Shown piece by piece: positions 16,523 to 24,161 of a stretch of 64,000 bases of DNA. Both the position numbers and the translations under genes were made by a program. Position 1 is the stretch's first letter. Every line of letters starts with the position of its first letter. The stretch comes from Actinomycetota bacterium (lineage in GTDB: Bacteria > Actinomycetota > Acidimicrobiia > Acidimicrobiales > Acidimicrobilacustridaceae), in assembly GCA_016185305.1 (NCBI GenBank), contig JACPNV010000031.1, positions 46,043 to 110,042 on the forward strand, given 5' to 3'. The notes beneath the pieces were generated by a model, which saw nothing but the letters and a program-made list of their open reading frames with translations, did not search any database and was not told the origin of the DNA.

Positions 16523-17041
16523 ATGACGGATCACGAGCTGGCCCTCGAGCCTCTGGCGGTGACGTTGCCCTTGTCTGGTGGCGCCAAGCCGACCGTCGAG
16601 GAGCTGGTTGCCCTGTTCCGATCGGAGTACGAGCCGATGCTTCGCGTCGCGTTCTTGCTGCTGGGTTCGCAGCCCGCCGCCGAGGATGTCGTGCAAGATG
16701 CTTACGCCGCGTTGTTCGAGCGGTGGAACAGGGTCGAGCGTCCTGGCGCCTATCTGCGCCGATGTGCGGTCAACCGTTGCTACGACCAGATGCGTCGACG
16801 CAAGACCGAGCACCTGCGCCGGGTCGCGCTGGCCGAACCCGAAGCGCACGATCAGCAAGCGAACGAGCTGCTCGACGTCCTCGACGGGCTGCCGGCAAAA
16901 CAGCGCGTCGTCGTGATCCTCCGCTACTACGACGGCCTGGCACTGGAGGACATCGCGGTTGCGACGCGATGGCCGATCGGCACCGTGAAGAGCCTGCATC
17001 ACCGGGCGATGGCCACCCTGCGAACGCAGGTCGAGCGATGA
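16523..17041 (+). CDS. ECF RNA polymerase sigma factor (SigE-like)
   Basis: A 172-residue extracytoplasmic-function sigma factor. Region 2 is visible as EYEPMLRVAFLLLGSQPAAED, VVQDAYAALFERW and YLRRCAVNRCYDQMRRRK. Region 4 is LPAKQRVVVILRYYDGLALEDIA followed by the helix-turn-helix PIGTVKSLHHRAMATL. It should direct RNA polymerase to a small regulon that usually includes its own operon. The ATG at 16523 is preferred to a TTG 9 bases earlier. Its stop overlaps the ATG of the next gene (ATGA), tying it to the membrane protein that follows, the usual position for an anti-sigma factor. Confidence 0.94.
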   Translation: MTDHELALEPLAVTLPLSGGAKPTVEELVALFRSEYEPMLRVAFLLLGSQPAAEDVVQDAYAALFERWNRVERPGAYLRRCAVNRCYDQMRRRKTEHLRRVALAEPEAHDQQANELLDVLDGLPAKQRVVVILRYYDGLALEDIAVATRWPIGTVKSLHHRAMATLRTQVER

Positions 17042-18489
17042 GCGCGTCGATGGAGCGTCTCGAGGTCGATATCAAGACGGCGTTGCACAACCGGGCAATG
17101 CAGGTGGACGCCTCGTCCAATCTCGTCGGCGCCGTTGCGCAGCGCGTCGCACGGCGGCGCCGTGATCGGGGTCGCCGGCGCGCGATCGCTCTCGTTTCGA
17201 CGCTCAGCGCCGGCTTCATGCTGTTCGCGGTGGCGTACGCACGGGTGGACGACTCCCAAGTCGTGGTCGCATCGCCGCCTCAGCCCGCGTCCCCGAGCAC
17301 GGCGCCGGCCTTCGCGTTGGTTCCGCGGGTCGCGATGTTCGGGGGCAGCATGGCGCTCGAGACGGCGTTCGGGCTCAACACGTGGGGCTCGCGCACGCGA
17401 TCGATCGAGTTGGTCGGCGGGCGCACCCAGTTGGGGTGCGGCATCTCGCAAGCCCCGCTGCGGCTCGACGTCCGCGGTGTGGGCCGGATGGACGAGACCT
17501 GCCGGTGGCCCGTCACGTGGCAGCGCGAGCTCGACGGAGCCACACCCGACGTCGCCGTCGTCCAAGTGGGTGAGGTCGACCTCGCCGACCAGCGCCTCGA
17601 CGAGAACGCGACCGGCTGGCTACGAGTCGGCGATCCGATCTTCGACGACTACCTGCGCAACCAGATGCTCGACGCAACCGACATGATCACCAGCCGGGGG
17701 ACGACGGCGGTGTGGCTGACCCTCCCACCGACGAAGGCCCCTGCGGGCCGTGACCCGCGCGCATTGCGCGGCGCCGCCGCAGACCCCGCTCGGGCCGCCC
17801 GGTTCAACGAGCTGATCGCCGAACTGCCTCGTCTTCGCCCGAACGCTCCGATCGCGGTCATCGACCTCGCTGGTTGGCTCGCGACCCAGGACGACCAACG
17901 GCTCCGGCCCGACGGCGTGCGCTTCTCGCCGGCCACCGCCGCCGAGGTCGCCGACCGTTGGTTGGGCGCCGCGCTGCTCGACGCGTACCGCCAGCACGCG
18001 GCGGTCGCCTCGACGACGACGACGACAACACCAACGACGACGACGGCTACCTCGACGACCCGCGCGACGACCACGACCGTGACGTCGACGGCGACGGCGA
18101 CGGCGACCAGTGTGCTCAGCCAACCAGCGCCGGTTCCCGACGCTGAGGGCCTCGTCCGACTCGAGGTGACCGTCCTGCACACCGAGCCGATCTCGCCGGG
18201 GTACGTGAACCTCTGGGTCTTCGGGGAAGGTTCGAGTCCACCTGCGAAGTGGCGTCCGCTCTACCAGAAGGTCCCAATAGAAGCGGTCGGTTCCACGTCG
18301 GCGACAGCCACCGGGACACTGCAGACAACGATCTCGGTGCGGGTTCCTCCGGAGGTCGCTCTCTGGATCCAGAGCGCGGCGACAGCCCCCGTGCCGGTCG
18401 CGGTCACCCCGTCCGACGCCGACGATCCGAAGATGCGCTGCTCCAACGCGTACGAACCTTGCCAAGGCGCGCCCACGATCACGCCGTGA
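17038..18489 (+). CDS. membrane-anchored protein with degenerate SGNH domain, sigma-coupled
   Basis: A 483-residue protein translationally coupled to the ECF sigma gene. Residues 1-46 are a short basic cytoplasmic region (RVARRRRDRGRRR) and 47-66 a single membrane helix. Residues of about 90-320 form an SGNH-like domain of the type found at the C-terminus of OatA-like acyltransferases (DVAVVQVGEVDLAD, WLRVGDPIFDDYL). A Thr-rich linker (about 322-355) and a C-terminal domain with two cysteines follow. The catalytic motifs are altered: FGGSMAL instead of GDS, and RPDGVRFS where active relatives have DGVHFS. It may act as the anti-sigma/sensor rather than as an enzyme; this is inference from position and topology. 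Confidence 0.8.
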   Translation: MSASMERLEVDIKTALHNRAMQVDASSNLVGAVAQRVARRRRDRGRRRAIALVSTLSAGFMLFAVAYARVDDSQVVVASPPQPASPSTAPAFALVPRVAMFGGSMALETAFGLNTWGSRTRSIELVGGRTQLGCGISQAPLRLDVRGVGRMDETCRWPVTWQRELDGATPDVAVVQVGEVDLADQRLDENATGWLRVGDPIFDDYLRNQMLDATDMITSRGTTAVWLTLPPTKAPAGRDPRALRGAAADPARAARFNELIAELPRLRPNAPIAVIDLAGWLATQDDQRLRPDGVRFSPATAAEVADRWLGAALLDAYRQHAAVASTTTTTTPTTTTATSTTRATTTTVTSTATATATSVLSQPAPVPDAEGLVRLEVTVLHTEPISPGYVNLWVFGEGSSPPAKWRPLYQKVPIEAVGSTSATATGTLQTTISVRVPPEVALWIQSAATAPVPVAVTPSDADDPKMRCSNAYEPCQGAPTITP

Positions 18490-18674
18490 GCACGGGTCCG
18501 CTGGCATCTCCGCGAGCGCTGATTGCACTCGTGGGTCCCCTGGCGGGGTCACGGCATGCTGGGAGGTGACACCCCCGTAGTCAAAGTTGCCACCGCGTTT
18601 CTTCGCTTGCGACGCTCTCCCAAAGCCCTGTCCGCAACGCCCTACACGCCGTCGACTGGCGCCGCAGCAGGGGA

Positions 18675-19163
18675 TCAGTCGAGCGCTGCCTCGCTCAACA
18701 CCACACCGTTCTCGACTACCAGGTAGACCGTGTGCGAGACGCCAACCTCGACACCATCATCGATCAGCGGAAATCCCGGTTCTGCAGCGATGACAAGTGT
18801 GCCGGAAAACCAGCTTGCTTTCGCCGGCAGCGTCTCGAGCTCCAGATCAGTTGGCTCACACAGACGTCGCGAGTCCTCGCGGTAGGTCTCGCGGCCGTCG
18901 AGCGGACAACGACGATCGCCGCTGCCCGACCAAACGAACCCGCGCAAAGCGTTGACGACAGCCGCGTCATCGTACGACGAGGTGACCGTGGCATGCGCCA
19001 ATCGCCACGGTGGCGCGAGCTCGACTTCCTTGTCCCTGGAGTCCTCAATCCAGAAGCTCCGTAGAGCGTTCAGCCACCGCCAGTACCAACACCCGCCCCG
19101 GCCGGTGAACCAAAACCCAAGTCGAGGTTCGCTCGTCGGCGCGCCACGCCGCACACTTGCCAT
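18675..19163 (-). CDS. hypothetical protein
   Basis: A leftward frame of 162 codons whose C-terminal two-thirds reads like a real protein: SYDDAAVVNALRGFVWSG, LCEPTDLELETLPAKASWFS, GTLVIAAEPGFPLIDDG and VSHTVYLVVENGVVLSEAALD. No family was recognised. The start is uncertain: the ATG at 19163 lies inside the tract shared with the 10.9 kb duplicate, and a later start is possible. It is divergent from the Nudix gene, so the tract duplicated at 10.9 kb would be the shared promoter region of the pair. Confidence 0.45.
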   Translation of the reverse strand: MASVRRGAPTSEPRLGFWFTGRGGCWYWRWLNALRSFWIEDSRDKEVELAPPWRLAHATVTSSYDDAAVVNALRGFVWSGSGDRRCPLDGRETYREDSRRLCEPTDLELETLPAKASWFSGTLVIAAEPGFPLIDDGVEVGVSHTVYLVVENGVVLSEAALD

Positions 19164-19218
19164 GCGAACACCAGCGCAAAGGCACCATCGTCGTGGTGCG
19201 CCATTACTGTCGGCCAGC

Positions 19219-19914
19219 GTGCCAGACGAGCCACCGATCATCCCGGCCGCCACCGTCGCCATCCTGCGTGACGATACGAGGGGTGGTGCGATCGAAGCGC
19301 TCATGGTGCGCCGCAACTCCAGGCTCGCCTTCGCGGGTGGCATGTGGGTGTTCCCCGGTGGGCGGGTCGATGCGCACGACCGCCACGGAGTCGAACCCGG
19401 CGACGAACACGGCGCGGCCCGGCGTGCCGCGGTGCGCGAGACCGAGGAAGAGGCCGGCGTCGTGCTCGATCCGGCCAGCTTGGTGTGGTTCTCCCACTGG
19501 ACACCACCACCGATCGCGCCCAAGCGCTTCGCCACCTACTTCTTCGCGGCGCCGGCACCGATCGCCGACGTGACCGTCACGATCGACGGCGGCGAGATCC
19601 ACGACCACGGTTGGATGCGGCCGGCCGACGCGATGCAGCGCCGGAACGCGCTCGAGATCGAGCTGACCCCGCCCACGTGGATCACGCTCGAGACGCTCGC
19701 CCGATTCAGCACGGTCGCCGAAGCGCTGCACGCCTTCACCACGACTGACCCCGAGTTCTTCACGACCCAGATCGTGGAGGTGGACGGCGGCTTGGCAGCC
19801 GTGTACCACGGCGACGCGGCCTATGACCCCGGTGTCGACGAACGAGCCGATGGGCGGCACCGGCTCTGGATGGTGGGCGATGACTGGCGTTATGAGCGCG
19901 ACGGATGGACGTGA
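19219..19914 (+). CDS. Nudix hydrolase
   Basis: A 231-residue protein read from the GTG at 19219 (VPDEPPIIPAATVAILRDD). The Nudix box is clear: AFAGGMWVFPGGRVDAHD precedes ARRAAVRETEEEAGV, which supplies the REUxEExGU metal-binding helix. Family members cleave nucleoside diphosphates linked to another group, often ADP-ribose, dinucleotides or CoA. The extended C-terminal half (IHDHGWMRPADAMQRRN, WITLETLARFSTVAEAL) is typical of actinobacterial Nudix proteins related to the NUDT19/CoA-type group; the substrate is not determined. A scrambled partial copy of this gene and its upstream region lies at 10.86-11.11 kb. Confidence 0.92.
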   Translation: MPDEPPIIPAATVAILRDDTRGGAIEALMVRRNSRLAFAGGMWVFPGGRVDAHDRHGVEPGDEHGAARRAAVRETEEEAGVVLDPASLVWFSHWTPPPIAPKRFATYFFAAPAPIADVTVTIDGGEIHDHGWMRPADAMQRRNALEIELTPPTWITLETLARFSTVAEALHAFTTTDPEFFTTQIVEVDGGLAAVYHGDAAYDPGVDERADGRHRLWMVGDDWRYERDGWT

Positions 19915-19917
19915 GCG

Positions 19918-20700
19918 TCAGGCTCGCAGTGCGAGAACCGTTCCCTGGCGCGTCGTTCTCTCCGTGTTGGTCGCCTGCACCCAGCCCCGCTCGTCCACCG
20001 ACGAGCTCGTCGTCGTGCAGCCGCCATCGGACAACGTCTGGTAGTTGACCGAGAGCCGATCCGCGCTCGCGACCGCTCCCACCGCATCGACGAGATGGAA
20101 GTCTGACCATCGCACCGTCGTCGAGGGCTCGTCGCAATCTGCGAACACCTCTGACCACACCATCGGATCCGCTAGCGCCGTCCCCTGCGCCCAGAGGTCC
20201 CTGATGTGGGTCGCCGCCCCCGTCGACAGATCGACGACTTCGCCGCGCCAGCCCTGCTTGCCGTCTGGTCCGGCCTCGTCGGACCGCGACACGCGCAGCC
20301 GGTAGGGGCGGGCCGCGTGCCAGCGGTAGTCGCGGGTGTTCACGTTGCCCACCGTGCTGGGCAACGCCGACCTGCTGCCCGCCAGCTCGCGGCCGTCCGG
20401 GCCGTAGCCGCCCCAGTTGACCGCCGTCTTGCCCGGATGGTCGAAGTGCCACTGCAAGCCGATGTGCCCGGCCCCGCCCTGGCGACCCTGATCGGTGAAC
20501 GACACCTGCATCGCCCAGAAGTAGAGCTTGTTGACCGTCGGCGGCTCGAGCACCTCGAGCGTCACCTCGGCGCTGACCCACGGGCCGGCCGGGGCGGACC
20601 AGCCGAGATGGAACGACGAGGCACCGTTCCCCGATGGCGGCCGCCCGGTCGTGCCGTCCCACGGAGCGAACGCAGATCGCACTCGATCGAGGAAGCCCAT
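19918..20700 (-). CDS. hypothetical protein, beta-rich
   Basis: A 260-residue protein without signal peptide or membrane helix. It contains AEVTLEVLEPPTVNKLYFWA, GGAGHIGLQWHFDHPG, TAVNWGGYGPDGRELAGS and a C-terminal GGCTTTSSSVDERGW. Repeated aromatic and glycine-rich strands suggest a beta-sandwich, similar in feel to carbohydrate-binding or DUF3472-type proteins, but no family can be claimed. It converges on the Nudix gene with 3 bases between the stops, and its start is 82 bases from the divergent TetR gene, which might regulate it. Confidence 0.75.
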   Translation of the reverse strand: MGFLDRVRSAFAPWDGTTGRPPSGNGASSFHLGWSAPAGPWVSAEVTLEVLEPPTVNKLYFWAMQVSFTDQGRQGGAGHIGLQWHFDHPGKTAVNWGGYGPDGRELAGSRSALPSTVGNVNTRDYRWHAARPYRLRVSRSDEAGPDGKQGWRGEVVDLSTGAATHIRDLWAQGTALADPMVWSEVFADCDEPSTTVRWSDFHLVDAVGAVASADRLSVNYQTLSDGGCTTTSSSVDERGWVQATNTERTTRQGTVLALRA

Positions 20701-20782
20701 CGACCGGACGTTAGAGGTTCAGCGTGCGTCGGGGGCGCAGCCCCGCGGCGGCTCGATAGCCTGAGCCATCGCATCGAGCCGG

Positions 20783-21349
20783 ATGAGCAACGACACCCAT
20801 GAACGCATCCTCGATGCGGCGGCTTCGTGCTTCTCGCAGCTCGGCCTCGACCACACCACCATGGAGGCAGTCGCGGACAAGGCGGGCATCACCCGGATGA
20901 CCCTCTACCGCTACGTGCCGTCGCGAGATGAGCTCATCGTGCTCGTCCTGCTCCGCGACTGGAACCGAAGCGAAGCCGCGCTGCGCGGGCTCCTCGGCGA
21001 GCACGACGACCTGCGAACCCAATTGCTCGAAGGTGCCTCGTACTTCGTCAACGAGATCGCCGACCGGCCCTACATCCGCGCCATGCTCCGGAGCAGTGGC
21101 GGGCCGGGTCGGTGGAACGGCCTGGAAGGCAAGCAGGTCCTCGTCGACACGTTCGGCGCGTTCCTCCGGCCCTACTTCGTCGGGCACCGGGGCGAGCTCC
21201 GCTCCACGATCGACGATTCCATCGAGTGGCTGATGCGGCAGATCTTCTTGCTGCTCACCGTCGAGCCGGCGCGCGGCTTCAGCCCCAAAGAGGCCCGGCG
21301 CCAGCTCCGCACGTTTGTCGTTCCGAGCCTGTTCGTCCCCGACCGCTGA
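20783..21349 (+). CDS. TetR-family transcriptional regulator
   Basis: A 188-residue regulator. The DNA-binding N-terminus is ERILDAAASCFSQLGLDHTT, MEAVADKAGITRMTLYRYV, a textbook TetR helix-turn-helix with the TLYRYV recognition helix. The C-terminal ligand-binding half is helical (YFVNEIADRPYIRAMLRSS, SIEWLMRQIFLLL). It is divergent from the hypothetical gene 19918-20700, with an 82-base intergenic region that should hold its operator. A strong hairpin after its end separates it from the PP2C operon. Confidence 0.92.
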   Translation: MSNDTHERILDAAASCFSQLGLDHTTMEAVADKAGITRMTLYRYVPSRDELIVLVLLRDWNRSEAALRGLLGEHDDLRTQLLEGASYFVNEIADRPYIRAMLRSSGGPGRWNGLEGKQVLVDTFGAFLRPYFVGHRGELRSTIDDSIEWLMRQIFLLLTVEPARGFSPKEARRQLRTFVVPSLFVPDR

Positions 21350-21394
21350 GTCGAACGTGCGCGAAGCGTTTGCTGAGACACCGTCAGATTTGGG

Positions 21395-21423
21395 GTGTTA
21401 CAGCAGCACGAACTGTGTAACAC
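21395..21423. repeat. inverted repeat GTGTTACA/TGTAACAC
   Basis: Perfect 8-base arms GTGTTACA (21395-21402) and TGTAACAC (21416-21423) around a 13-base spacer, 45 bases after the TetR stop. It lies within GAGACACCGTCAGATTTGGG-like sequence reminiscent of insertion-sequence ends. It could be an IS relic, a regulator site, or part of the termination region; the sequence does not decide. Confidence 0.4.
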
Positions 21424-21431
21424 TTCGACCG

Positions 21432-21479
21432 GGCCGGCACGACGGCGCCCTCCCCCTCACGGGCGGCGTCGTGCCGGTC
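21432..21479. terminator. strong hairpin between TetR gene and PP2C operon
   Basis: CCGGCACGACG (21434-21444) pairs with CGTCGTGCCGG (21467-21477), extended by one mismatch and CGCCC/GGGCG, with a 10-base C-rich loop. The stem is very stable and fits a terminator for the TetR transcript. No T-run follows, as is common in high-GC actinobacteria. It may equally protect or insulate the downstream operon. Confidence 0.6.
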
Positions 21480-21600
21480 GACATGTTCAGCCCAGGCGTC
21501 GAGCCCAGTTGGCCGCTCTCGTCGCTCGCCACCCGACCGGCGATGGGTCCGATTGCCGCCGGCGCTTTCGCCCGGGCCGCCAACCTGCTAGTCCTTCGGC

Positions 21601-22362
21601 ATGTCTCCTGACAGTTCGGTCGATGTCGCCGGCGTATCCCACGTCGGAGGGCGTGACGACAACCAGGACCGGTTTGCCATCGTCGGCGACTGGCTGGCAG
21701 TGCTCAGCGACGGCATGGGCGGCCAAGCCGGCGGCGCCCTCGCCGCCCAGCTCACCGTGGAAGCGGTCACCGACTCGCTCGCGGCCCCGAGCGATGTCTG
21801 CGAAGCCGGGCTGCTCGAGGCCTTCGCGCATGCCAACGAACGTGTTCGCACCGAACGGCAAGAGCGGGTCGAAGAGAACCGCATGGGCGCCACGCTCACG
21901 GTGGCCGCCCGATCCCGGCCGGGCGGAGCCGAATGGCTCGTCGCCCATGTGGGCGATTCACCGGGCTTTCTGGTCACGCCGACGTCAATCCTTCGCCTCA
22001 CCGACGATCACACGGTCGCGTGGGAGCTGGTGCGCCAGGGCGCTATCAGCGAGGCCGCGGCGGAAGAGCACCCGCAGCGAAACGTGCTGCTGCGGGCCAT
22101 CGGCGCCGAAGACACCGTCCAGGCCGACGTGCGCGACGTGCATCTGAACGCGGGTGATGCGCTGGTGCTCGTCTCCGACGGCATCAGCGGCGTGGTGCCG
22201 CTCAGCGAGATCCGAGAGCTCGTCCGTGCCGCGGAGACCGCCGAACACGCCGCCAAAGCACTGGTGCAGACCGCGGTTGAACACGACGCAACCGACAACG
22301 TCACCGCGGTGGTCGTCCGCCAGTTGATCGGCGCCGAGAGCTCGAACGGTGGCGTCGCATGA
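21601..22362 (+). CDS. PP2C-family serine/threonine protein phosphatase
   Basis: A 253-residue soluble phosphatase with the metal-binding motifs of bacterial PP2C (PPM) enzymes in order: GGRDDNQDRF near residue 17, LSDGMGG near 37, VAHVGDSPGFLV near 120 and ALVLVSDGISG near 187, with a final TDNVTAVVVR carrying the last aspartate. It should remove phosphate from Ser/Thr on a partner protein; no kinase gene is seen nearby. It is the first gene of a tightly packed operon and overlaps the universal stress protein gene by 4 bases (ATGA). Confidence 0.93.
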   Translation: MSPDSSVDVAGVSHVGGRDDNQDRFAIVGDWLAVLSDGMGGQAGGALAAQLTVEAVTDSLAAPSDVCEAGLLEAFAHANERVRTERQERVEENRMGATLTVAARSRPGGAEWLVAHVGDSPGFLVTPTSILRLTDDHTVAWELVRQGAISEAAAEEHPQRNVLLRAIGAEDTVQADVRDVHLNAGDALVLVSDGISGVVPLSEIRELVRAAETAEHAAKALVQTAVEHDATDNVTAVVVRQLIGAESSNGGVA

Positions 22363-22808
22363 AGGTCATGGTCGCGACCGATGGCAGCGATGCCGCGATC
22401 GAGGCGTCGAGCCGCGCCGTGGGACTCCTTCGCGACGGCGCCGAGATCATCCTGCTGACCGTCGTCCCCGACTACGAAGACCCGATGGAGACCGCCGGCG
22501 GCATCGAGGGCCCCGCGCTCACCGAAGAGGAGGCAACACGCGAGTACAGCGAGCACCTCGCCGAGGGCCAGGCGGCTCTGAAGCGCACCGCCCTGTCGCT
22601 GAGCCATGAGGTCGACGTGCGACTCGTGCCCGCCGAACACGAGCCCGGTCACGCCATCGTCGCCATCGCCAGAGACGCCCGGCCCGACCTCCTTGTGATC
22701 GGTTCGAGCGGCAAGAGCCTGCTTCGCCGGCTGTTCACCGGTTCTGTCAGCGACTACGTCGTGCACCACGCGCCGTGCCCGGTCCTCGTGGTCCGCCACG
22801 ACCATTGA
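22359..22808 (+). CDS. universal stress protein (UspA family)
   Basis: A 149-residue single-domain USP. It opens MKVMVATDGSDAAIEASSRA. Near the C-terminus it has the ATP-binding pattern G-2x-G-9x-G-S within LVIGSSGKSLLRRLFTGSVS, followed by HAPCPVLVV. ATP-binding USPs modulate stress survival or partner enzymes in the cytoplasm. The gene overlaps the PP2C gene upstream and, through TTGA, the GS-like gene downstream, so all three are probably made together. Confidence 0.94.
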   Translation: MKVMVATDGSDAAIEASSRAVGLLRDGAEIILLTVVPDYEDPMETAGGIEGPALTEEEATREYSEHLAEGQAALKRTALSLSHEVDVRLVPAEHEPGHAIVAIARDARPDLLVIGSSGKSLLRRLFTGSVSDYVVHHAPCPVLVVRHDH

Positions 22809-24160
22809 GAGCAGCGGTGGTGGCGCCCGATCCAGCGGTGTTGGCTGCGGACCTCGCCGAAGCGGGCATCGAAGCCGTCGTCTTCACCTATGTCGACAAC
22901 GCCGGGGTCGCCCGGGTGAAGGGTGTGCCCACGGGGCGTCTCGCGCCGGCCTCGAAGCACGGCGTCGGCATGTCACCGGTCTTCGACGCGTTCGTCGCGG
23001 ACGACTCGATCACCTCGAGCCCGAGCGCGGGGGGTCCGGTCGGCGATCTGCGGCTGATCCCTGATCTCCGCCGCCTGGTCGCCCTGGCCGCGCAACCGGG
23101 GCTCGCGTGGGTGCCCGTCGACCGCCGCTCGCAAACCGGCGATCCCCACCCGCAGTGCCAGCGCCAGTTCGCCACCCGCCTGGTCGAGCGTGCGGCAAGC
23201 CGCGGCATCACGATGCAGATGGGCTTCGAGATCGAGTTCATCCTCGCGAGGTCGACCGACGACGAGCTCGTGCCCGCTACGGTCGCGCCGGCCTATGGGG
23301 CCAACCGGCTCGTCGAGCTCGGTGACTTCAGCGTCGAGCTCCTCCGGGCGTTGCGTCTCGAAGGCGTCGAGGTGCTCCAGCTCCACCCGGAGTACGCCCC
23401 GGGCCAGTTCGAGGTCTCCACCGCGCCACGCGATCCCGTGCATGCCGCCGACGACAGCGTCCTCGTCCGCCAGACCATCCGCGGGGTCACTGCTCGCCAC
23501 GGCTTGGCGGTCACGTTCTCTCCCGCCGTCGAGGTCGGCGGCGTCGGCAACGGTGCCCATCTCCACTTCGGGATTCACCAGGGCAAGCAGAACCTGCTGG
23601 CCGGTGGCCGTGGAACACACGGCATGACCAGCGACGGTGAGGCGTTCCTCGCTGGGGTCCTCGACGCGCTGCCGGCACTGCTCGCCATCGGGGCGCCGAG
23701 CGTGGCGAGCTATCAGCGTCTGGTCCCCCAACACTGGGCCGCTCCCTATGTGTGCTGGGGGAAGGAGAACCGCGAGGCCGCGCTCCGGTTGGTCACGGGT
23801 GAAGCCGGTGCCGAGCAGCACGACGCGAACGCGGAGGTGAAGGTGTTCGACGCGACTGCCAACCCCTACCTCGTGGTCGGGGCTGTCATCGCCTGCGGGC
23901 TCGACGGCATCGATCGGCAACTTCGTCTGCCCGCGGAGACCACGACCGATCCGGCCACGCTCGACGCGGCAGCACGACCCGAGCGGCTTCCGACCTCGCT
24001 CGACGTCGCGGTCGAGACGTTCTCGCGCAGCGACGTGCTGCGCGACGCTCTCGGCAACGCGCTCTTCGAGACGATCATCGCCGTCCGCCACGCCGAGATC
24101 GCACGGTTCGCCGGCGCCTCCCCCGACGAGATCGTCGCCTCGACGCGCTGGCGCCACTGA
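22805..24160 (+). CDS. glutamine synthetase-like enzyme (FluG/PuuA type)
   Basis: About 451 residues with glutamine-synthetase catalytic motifs: MGFEIEF (metal), LHPEYAPGQFEVSTAP, NGAHLHFGIH, and PQHWAAPYVCWGKENREAAL with the arginine-rich substrate region. The short N-terminal beta-grasp (VVFTYVDNAGVARVKGVP) matches the gamma-glutamylamide-synthetase/FluG subgroup rather than housekeeping GlnA. It likely joins glutamate or a related acid to an amine using ATP. The TTG at 22805 overlaps the USP stop; GTG codons at 22817 and 22820 are alternatives. The next gene encodes the amidohydrolase type that is fused to GS in fungal and plant FluG proteins. Confidence 0.88.
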   Translation: MRAAVVAPDPAVLAADLAEAGIEAVVFTYVDNAGVARVKGVPTGRLAPASKHGVGMSPVFDAFVADDSITSSPSAGGPVGDLRLIPDLRRLVALAAQPGLAWVPVDRRSQTGDPHPQCQRQFATRLVERAASRGITMQMGFEIEFILARSTDDELVPATVAPAYGANRLVELGDFSVELLRALRLEGVEVLQLHPEYAPGQFEVSTAPRDPVHAADDSVLVRQTIRGVTARHGLAVTFSPAVEVGGVGNGAHLHFGIHQGKQNLLAGGRGTHGMTSDGEAFLAGVLDALPALLAIGAPSVASYQRLVPQHWAAPYVCWGKENREAALRLVTGEAGAEQHDANAEVKVFDATANPYLVVGAVIACGLDGIDRQLRLPAETTTDPATLDAAARPERLPTSLDVAVETFSRSDVLRDALGNALFETIIAVRHAEIARFAGASPDEIVASTRWRH

Positions 24161-24161
24161 C

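Noticed and set aside
16505..16535. GTTGGTTCGAATGACGG resembling a tRNA T-loop
   Set aside because: No acceptor stem, anticodon arm or CCA context around it; it is the start region of the ECF sigma gene.
15643..17037. Very long rightward open frame running from 15643 into the SGNH-type gene
   Set aside because: Its first 465 codons are arginine/proline-rich antisense reading of the Coq7-like gene and out-of-frame reading of the sigma gene; the true start is the ATG at 17038 that overlaps the sigma stop.
18228..18245. GGTTCGAGTCCACC resembling a tRNA T-arm
   Set aside because: Inside the coding sequence of the SGNH-type protein, with no matching acceptor stem.
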